From assembly GCF_035658495.1 (NCBI RefSeq), contig NZ_CP141944.1, positions 1,390,001 to 1,454,000 of the forward strand: DNA of 64,000 bases, written 5' to 3'. The stretch's first letter is position 1, and the number at the start of each line of letters is the position of its first letter. The position numbers and the translations under genes are program-made. The notes under the pieces are model-generated. The model was not told where the DNA came from, made no database searches, and saw nothing but the letters and a program-made list of their open reading frames with translations. The DNA comes from Novosphingobium sp. RL4. Its GTDB lineage: Bacteria; Pseudomonadota; Alphaproteobacteria; Sphingomonadales; Sphingomonadaceae. Shown here one piece after another: positions 60,029-64,000 of the stretch.

Positions 60029-61003
60029 ATGATGTCGCGGCGCAACTGGATTCTCGTCGCGGCCATCGGCCTTGCGGCCGTGATCTCCTTATGGTCCTTC
60101 GTGGGCGGCTGGTACGGTTCCGGCCCGCTGGCGAAGGACCAGCACTTCATCGTTCCCGGCGGGGCAAGCCTTGCGGCTGTGGCCCAGCGGCTGGAGGACA
60201 AGGGCGTGATCCGCTCGGCCAGCGGCTTCGAACTGCGCGCCCGCGTGTTCGGCGGCGGCGGCGGGATCAAGGCGGGCGAATTCGCCATTCCCGCCCATGC
60301 CAGCCCTTCGCGCGTGCTGGCGATCCTCTCGAGCGACGAGGTGATCCGCCGCTTCGTCACCGTGCCGGAAGGCATGCCCTCGATCATGGTCTACGAACGC
60401 CTGAAGGCGCAGGACCAGCTCAGCGGCGAGGTGGCTTCGCCCGACGAAGGCTCGGTCCTGCCTGACAGCTACGCTTTCGAGACTGGCGAGCCGCGCGAGG
60501 CGGTGCTGCGCCGCATGCAGGCGGCCATGACCCGCACACTCAAGGAGCTTTGGGAAAAGCGCGCCCCGGGTCTCGTGGTGAAGACGCCGGAGCAGGCGCT
60601 GATCCTGGCTTCCATCGTCGAGAAGGAAACCGGCAAGCCCTCTGAACGGCGCATGGTGGCCGGGCTATACTCGAACCGGCTCAAGCAGGGGATGATGCTG
60701 CAGGCAGACCCCACGATCATCTACCCGATCACCAAGGGCAAGGCGCTGGGACGCCGCATCCTCCAGTCGGAGATCCAGGCGGTCAACGACTACAACACTT
60801 ACACGATGGTCGGCCTGCCCAAGCATCCGATCACCAATCCGGGCCGCGAATCGATCGCCGCCGTGCTCAATCCGGCAAAGACCGATGCGCTCTATATGGT
60901 GGCCGACGGCACCGGCGGCCATGCTTTTGCCGACACGCTGGCCCAGCACAATGCCAACGTGAAGAAGTGGTTCGCGATCCGGCGCGAGCGCGGCGAAATC
61001 TGA
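60029..61003 (+). CDS. mltG: endolytic murein transglycosylase MltG
   Basis: 324 residues. One N-terminal membrane helix, a LysM-like segment (FIVPGGASLAAVAQRLEDKGVI), then the YceG catalytic domain with LILASIVEKETGKPSERRMVAGLYSNRL (catalytic Glu198) and MVGLPKHPITNPGRESI. Cleaves nascent glycan strands, setting their length. Co-transcribed with fabF. Confidence 0.95.
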   Translation: MMSRRNWILVAAIGLAAVISLWSFVGGWYGSGPLAKDQHFIVPGGASLAAVAQRLEDKGVIRSASGFELRARVFGGGGGIKAGEFAIPAHASPSRVLAILSSDEVIRRFVTVPEGMPSIMVYERLKAQDQLSGEVASPDEGSVLPDSYAFETGEPREAVLRRMQAAMTRTLKELWEKRAPGLVVKTPEQALILASIVEKETGKPSERRMVAGLYSNRLKQGMMLQADPTIIYPITKGKALGRRILQSEIQAVNDYNTYTMVGLPKHPITNPGRESIAAVLNPAKTDALYMVADGTGGHAFADTLAQHNANVKKWFAIRRERGEI

Positions 61004-61022
61004 ACGGAGGGAAGGGCGCCCG

Positions 61023-61433
61023 CTATCGGAGCGTCCCGTCCGCCCGCTTGCGCCGCGCATAGATCGTGGAGGCCAGTGCGATTCCCGCGATAAGCAGCGG
61101 GAAGATCGCCGAAGCCGGCCCCTTGGCACCCAGCATGTCGAAACCGAGGAAGCTCCAGCCGAACTGGATCACCACGGCAACGAAGGAAAGCGCGAAGAGC
61201 ATCCATGCCCAGCCGCGCCGGGACAGCAGCATGACCGAGCCGATGGTGCCGCTGGCCACTGCTACGGCATAGGCGGTCCATGCCCAGCCGGGCATTTCAC
61301 GGAAGGCCTGCGCCTGAACCGGGTCCTGGCGGGCGATTTCGCCCGGGTCGGCGCTGGCCTGAACAAGATAGGCCACGTCCCCGGCAAGGTTCCACAGCAG
61401 GATGAGGATGGCGATGATCCAGGACTTGCGCAT
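61023..61433 (-). CDS. small four-helix membrane protein, unknown
   Basis: 136 residues, four transmembrane segments (WIIAILILLWNLAGDVAYLV, WTAYAVAVASGTIGSVMLL, WMLFALSFVAVVIQFGW and AIFPLLIAGIALASTIY). Related proteins occur in other sphingomonads without known function. ATG 61433 starts MRKSW. Convergent with mltG. Confidence 0.7.
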   Translation of the reverse strand: MRKSWIIAILILLWNLAGDVAYLVQASADPGEIARQDPVQAQAFREMPGWAWTAYAVAVASGTIGSVMLLSRRGWAWMLFALSFVAVVIQFGWSFLGFDMLGAKGPASAIFPLLIAGIALASTIYARRKRADGTLR

Positions 61434-61540
61434 GCCCGCTCCCTTTCGCGCATGACGGCCGAACGGGCACTTTGCCGCAGCGTCCCTGTTCTGGCAATTG
61501 ACCGTAGGGGCAAGGCAGACGGCCTCAGGGAGCAAGGCGA

Positions 61541-62083
61541 ATGAACCGTGAAGGTGAAGTTCTGGCGGCGGATCGCAAGCGCGGCGCTCCGCTGCTGGTG
61601 ACGGCCGAATTGCCCGCCGACGTGCTCGGCTGGGCCGACGGCCTGCGCAAGGCCCACTACCCACCCGAGCGCAACCGTTTGCGCGCCCATGTCACCCTGT
61701 TTCATGCCCTGCCGCCCTCGGTGGAAGGCGAACTGGTGGACGTCCTCGCCGACCTTGCCCGCGGCGCGCCGCCGAGGGCGCGAATCGACGGGCTGATGAA
61801 GCTGGACAACGGCACCGCTCTCTCCGTCGAATCACCGGACATGGCGTGGCTCCATGCCGTGATCGCGGAGCGCATGCATGGATTGCTGACCGATCAGGAC
61901 AGCCGGCCACTGCGCCTTCACGTGACGATCCAGAACAAGGTCGCCCCGGCCGCCGCCCGTGCGCTGCAGGCACAGCTCGGGGCTCAACTGCACCCGATCA
62001 GCTTCCGCTTCCGGGGCTTTGGCCTTTATGCCTGGGAGGACGGATTGTGGCGCCCGATCCGCGTTTTACCTTTTCGTGGCTGA
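61541..62083 (+). CDS. 2H phosphoesterase (2'-5' RNA ligase family)
   Basis: 180 residues. Two HxT motifs, HVTLFHAL (His50-Thr52) and HVTIQNKV (His127-Thr129), define the 2H fold. The family covers cyclic-nucleotide phosphodiesterases and 2'-5' RNA ligase/thpR; the substrate cannot be told. Followed by tRNA-Met and the integrated element. Confidence 0.88.
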   Translation: MNREGEVLAADRKRGAPLLVTAELPADVLGWADGLRKAHYPPERNRLRAHVTLFHALPPSVEGELVDVLADLARGAPPRARIDGLMKLDNGTALSVESPDMAWLHAVIAERMHGLLTDQDSRPLRLHVTIQNKVAPAAARALQAQLGAQLHPISFRFRGFGLYAWEDGLWRPIRVLPFRG

Positions 62084-62099
62084 AACGCATTTTTGGGTG

Positions 62100-62128
62100 T
62101 TGACCGATGCCGACCTTGCCCCTAGAGG
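62100..62128 (+). promoter_or_regulatory. probable tRNA-Met promoter
   Basis: TTGACC (62100-62105), 17 bases, TAGAGG (62123-62128), 65 bases before tRNA-Met. Same pattern as the tRNA-Ala promoter. Confidence 0.55.
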
Positions 62129-62193
62129 ACGCGACCTGCCCGGCAGTGATGTGGGGCACCGGATCGAGCCGCCCGACGCGGCGGCCTTGGTTT

Positions 62194-62270
62194 GGCGGAG
62201 TAGCTCAGCTGGTTAGAGCAGCGGAATCATAATCCGCGTGTCGGGGGTTCGAGTCCCTCCTCCGCTACCA
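62194..62270 (+). tRNA. tRNA-Met, elongator (anticodon CAT)
   Basis: 77 bases. Acceptor GGCGGAG with CTCCGCT (one G-U at 1:72), anticodon stem GCGGA/TCCGC with loop ATCATAA, T-arm GGGGGTTCGAGTCCCTC and encoded CCA. It is not initiator: there is no C1-A72 mismatch and no three-GC anticodon stem. Its 3' end is the likely integration site of the adjacent element. Confidence 0.9.
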
Positions 62271-62329
62271 CCTGTTTTTTCAGCATTTTTTCCTGATTGA
62301 ACATGGACGCGCCCAAGGCGGTTGGGCGT

Positions 62330-63385
62330 TTAGTTGGGAGAAATTGCTCTCCCCTCCAGCTTTCTGATGGCCGCTTCACCCAGTGCCGGATCACGGTGCA
62401 TGTAATGGGCGTCGAGGATCGTCCCGACCTCCTTCAGGCTATGGCCCGTGATGGCCGCGATCTCCGGAACGGTGGCGCCAGCGATGGCGAGGCGGGTCAC
62501 GGCGGTGCCGCGCAGGTCGTGGAACGTGACGCCGGTGACGCCGGACTTGATGCACGCCTTGCGCCATGATGCGCGGAAGCCCGATTCGGTCCATTCCGTG
62601 CCGCGTTCGGTTGCGAGGATGGTGGCCGGGAGCGGCTTGCCTTCACGCTGGTATTCAGCCTTTGCGGCATCCAGCGCAGACTTCAGCGGCGCGCCGACCG
62701 GGACGGCGACGGTCACCTTCGTTTTGCGCTGACGCAGGCGGATGGTTGCGCCGTCAAACGCTGCCCATTGCAGGCGCAGAAGGTCGCCCTGCCGCTGGCC
62801 GGTCCAGAGCGCGAGCGTGAGGGCTAGGCGAAGGTGCGCGGGGGCTTTGGCGTGGAAAGCCTTTTCGTCCGCATCGCTCCACACGTTTTCATTGCGTGCT
62901 GCGCGGTAGAGCCGGCCGGGGCGTTCGCACGGGTTAATCGGGGCGAGGCCGCGATTGTAAGCCCACGACAGAGTACGGGCCAGCACCGCAAAAGCATAGT
63001 CCGCTTGGCGGCGTGACTTCACTGCAAGGCGTTCACGCCATGCGAGAAACTCGCCGCGCGTGCGCCGATCTTCCAGTGCGACGATAGGGAAATCGCCGAA
63101 CTCGTTATCGATCACGCGAAGCAGGCGGCGATAATCCTTGCGCGTGCGTTCGGCGAGATCGGCGAAGTCCGTCGAATCCTGATAGCCGTCAAAAATCGAA
63201 ACGAGGAGATCGGCGCGGGGCGCGCGCTTCTGGCTGACAGCGCGATTGTAGCTGGCAATGAATTCGGCCGAGCCCGGTTCGCCTTCAAGGCGCGGGCCAC
63301 CCTTCCAGGCGTAATAGTAAGTGACAGATTGGCCGGATGCACTCTTCTTGGTGACCCGGTTGATGCCCTTAAGCTGCACTCGCAT
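62330..63385 (-). CDS. tyrosine recombinase (integrase) of an integrative element
   Basis: 351 residues. Phage-type core-binding domain (about 60-150) and a catalytic domain with Arg in LWTGQRQGDLLRL, HDLRGTAVTRL, GHS and the nucleophile Tyr in LDAHYMHRD. It reads toward tRNA-Met, its 3' end 60 bases from the tRNA, the standard arrangement of an element inserted at a tRNA. ATG 63385 starts the conserved part; the frame beyond it overlaps the small upstream gene. Confidence 0.93.
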   Translation of the reverse strand: MRVQLKGINRVTKKSASGQSVTYYYAWKGGPRLEGEPGSAEFIASYNRAVSQKRAPRADLLVSIFDGYQDSTDFADLAERTRKDYRRLLRVIDNEFGDFPIVALEDRRTRGEFLAWRERLAVKSRRQADYAFAVLARTLSWAYNRGLAPINPCERPGRLYRAARNENVWSDADEKAFHAKAPAHLRLALTLALWTGQRQGDLLRLQWAAFDGATIRLRQRKTKVTVAVPVGAPLKSALDAAKAEYQREGKPLPATILATERGTEWTESGFRASWRKACIKSGVTGVTFHDLRGTAVTRLAIAGATVPEIAAITGHSLKEVGTILDAHYMHRDPALGEAAIRKLEGRAISPN

Positions 63386-63566
63386 GGCGCTTTTGTTTCC
63401 ATTTGTCGAAAGGGGAGGAATGCGCTTCGGGTAGCGCGGAAGTGAGAATCCGAATGGTCCCATCGGGCGCGATCTCGACACCTGAGACGGGCACTTCGGC
63501 CGCGCGCACGGCTTTGACGGCGCGCACCACGTCGGCTTGACGGAAGGCTGAGGGGGCTCTGCCCAC
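63369..63566 (-). CDS. small protein upstream of integrase, unknown
   Basis: 65 residues from GTG 63566 (AAAGGAA seven bases upstream): MGRAPSAFRQADVVRAVKAVRA, a helical, basic segment and a short beta strand VEIAPDGTIRIL, then a basic tail. Small genes of this type commonly precede integrases in alphaproteobacterial prophages. It might act in excision, but this is inference. Its 3' end overlaps the integrase start by 17 bases. Confidence 0.6.
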   Translation of the reverse strand: MGRAPSAFRQADVVRAVKAVRAAEVPVSGVEIAPDGTIRILTSALPEAHSSPFDKWKQKRHASAA

Positions 63567-63643
63567 TGGAGTTCCTTTGTCGTTTCGCCGGCAGGTGGCC
63601 CGCAATGCGTGCCTAGGTCACTGCCGTGCATTGGGATGGGAGG

Positions 63644-63666
63644 CTGACCGGATGAAGTCCGGTCAG
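63644..63666. other. perfect inverted repeat
   Basis: CTGACCGGA (63644-63652) and TCCGGTCAG (63658-63666), with TGAAG between. It overlaps the stop of the small gene at 63663 and could end that transcript or regulate the following gene. Confidence 0.4.
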
Positions 63667-63857
63667 CGCCGGTCGCCTTTGCTGCCCGAAAGGGCGCTGG
63701 CGACGATGAAGGGGATCGTCAGCACGACGGCGACGATGACCAGCACGCGCGTGGCCGTACGGGCGAGAGCGACGCGGCGGCGAGGCGCGGCGGCCGGCTG
63801 GCAGGACTTGCAGGCGCAGCCGATGGGGTGGAGGGCGGAAGCCGGGCGGCTGACCAT
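63663..63857 (-). CDS. small membrane protein of the mobile element, unknown
   Basis: 64 residues. A short Cys-containing N-terminus (HPIGCACKSCQP) and one transmembrane segment (ATRVLVIVAVVLTIPFIVASAL) then a Lys/Asp/Arg end. The start ATG overlaps the stop of the GapR-like gene (ATGA), so it is coupled to it. No family recognised. Confidence 0.55.
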   Translation of the reverse strand: MVSRPASALHPIGCACKSCQPAAAPRRRVALARTATRVLVIVAVVLTIPFIVASALSGSKGDRR

Positions 63858-64000
63858 CAGTCGATCCCCAGCGCGGTTTTGTAGGTATCCAGCAGCATGT
63901 CCATTTCGCGGCGATCATCCGGCTTCATCTTCCGGATGCGCACGATCTGGCGCATGATCTTCACATCATAGCCGACGGCCTTCGCCTCGTTGTAGATGTC
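63857..64000 (-). CDS. GapR-like (DUF2312) DNA-binding protein, C-terminal end
   Basis: Forty-seven C-terminal residues, cut at the window edge: DIYNEAKAVGYDVKIMRQIV, RIRKMKPDDRREMDMLLDTY, then KTALGID. IYxEAKxxGxDVKxxRxIVRxRK and the closing LxxYxxALG are characteristic of DUF2312/GapR, an alphaproteobacterial protein that binds overtwisted, AT-rich DNA. Carried here by a mobile element, so it is probably a phage/element copy rather than the chromosomal gapR. Confidence 0.75.
   Translation of the reverse strand, partial: DIYNEAKAVGYDVKIMRQIVRIRKMKPDDRREMDMLLDTYKTALGID

Overview
The window is GC-rich bacterial chromosome from an alphaproteobacterium, most likely a sphingomonad (Sphingomonadales, Novosphingobium/Sphingobium-like). 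The reasons are the alphaproteobacterial order rpsB-tsf...pyrH-frr-uppS-cdsA-dxr-rseP-bamA-skp-fabZ, the absence of lpxD/lpxA/lpxB from that cluster (sphingomonads carry glycosphingolipids instead of LPS), the aroA-cmk-rpsA order, and alphaproteobacterial-type LexA boxes (GTTC-N7-GTTC). The genus is inferred from these features, not established by a search. Nearly all of the window is core genome, with a few accessory islets.

Layout. 1-2784 (minus): aroA, a small membrane protein, cmk and the start of rpsA. 2982-9648 (plus): a zinc-ribbon acidic protein, tRNA-Ala, two tandem terminators, ffh-rpsP-rimM, then trmD-rplS separated from rimM by a LysR regulator and small genes, then a HU gene. 9830-11515 (minus): a lipoprotein and rlmB. 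11679-13532: tRNA-Tyr, psd-pssA. 13510-14789: an apparently SOS-controlled divergent pair (small membrane protein and YbjN-like protein) with a second related small membrane protein. 15196-17020: rpsB-tsf, with a structured leader. 17103-18936: oxidoreductase/HxlR pair and an orphan exported protein. 19083-28304: the pyrH to fabZ envelope-biogenesis operon. 28424-30564: rpmE, PilZ protein, sodC, an Fe(II)/2-oxoglutarate oxygenase. 30723-35908: tRNA-His and ccmCDEFGHI for cytochrome c maturation. 36014-45592: kup, a TonB_C-repeat protein, dapF-mtaB-ftsY-yciB, a GGDEF-EAL protein, an IPNS-like oxygenase. 45735-54085: EVE protein, CsbD protein, a small tail-anchored protein, LplT-like MFS, chrA, pgsA, MFS, oxyR-rnd. 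54167-56316: a repeat-bearing unknown gene, an AbiV-family defence gene and a degenerate dispersed repeat. 56317-62083: aspS, acpP-fabF-mltG, a membrane protein, a 2H phosphoesterase. 62194-64000: tRNA-Met used as integration site by a mobile element, with integrase, small genes and a GapR-like protein at the window edge.

How the genes work together. Three phospholipid genes (psd, pssA, pgsA) plus cdsA supply the glycerophospholipid branch. Ffh and FtsY form the membrane-targeting pair. BamA and Skp assemble outer-membrane proteins, and RseP handles envelope-stress proteolysis. acpP-fabF and fabZ serve fatty-acid synthesis. The ccm cluster matures c-type cytochromes. SodC and OxyR deal with oxidative stress.

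The most interesting signal is at 13881-13923: two exact GTTC-N7-GTTC LexA operators 28 bp apart between two uncharacterised genes. One encodes a 99-residue single-pass membrane protein and the other a YbjN-like protein. This is a candidate undescribed DNA-damage-inducible module. Secondary interests are the covarying tandem terminators at 3621-3708, the AbiV islet at 55416-56130 and the tRNA-Met-integrated element at the right edge.
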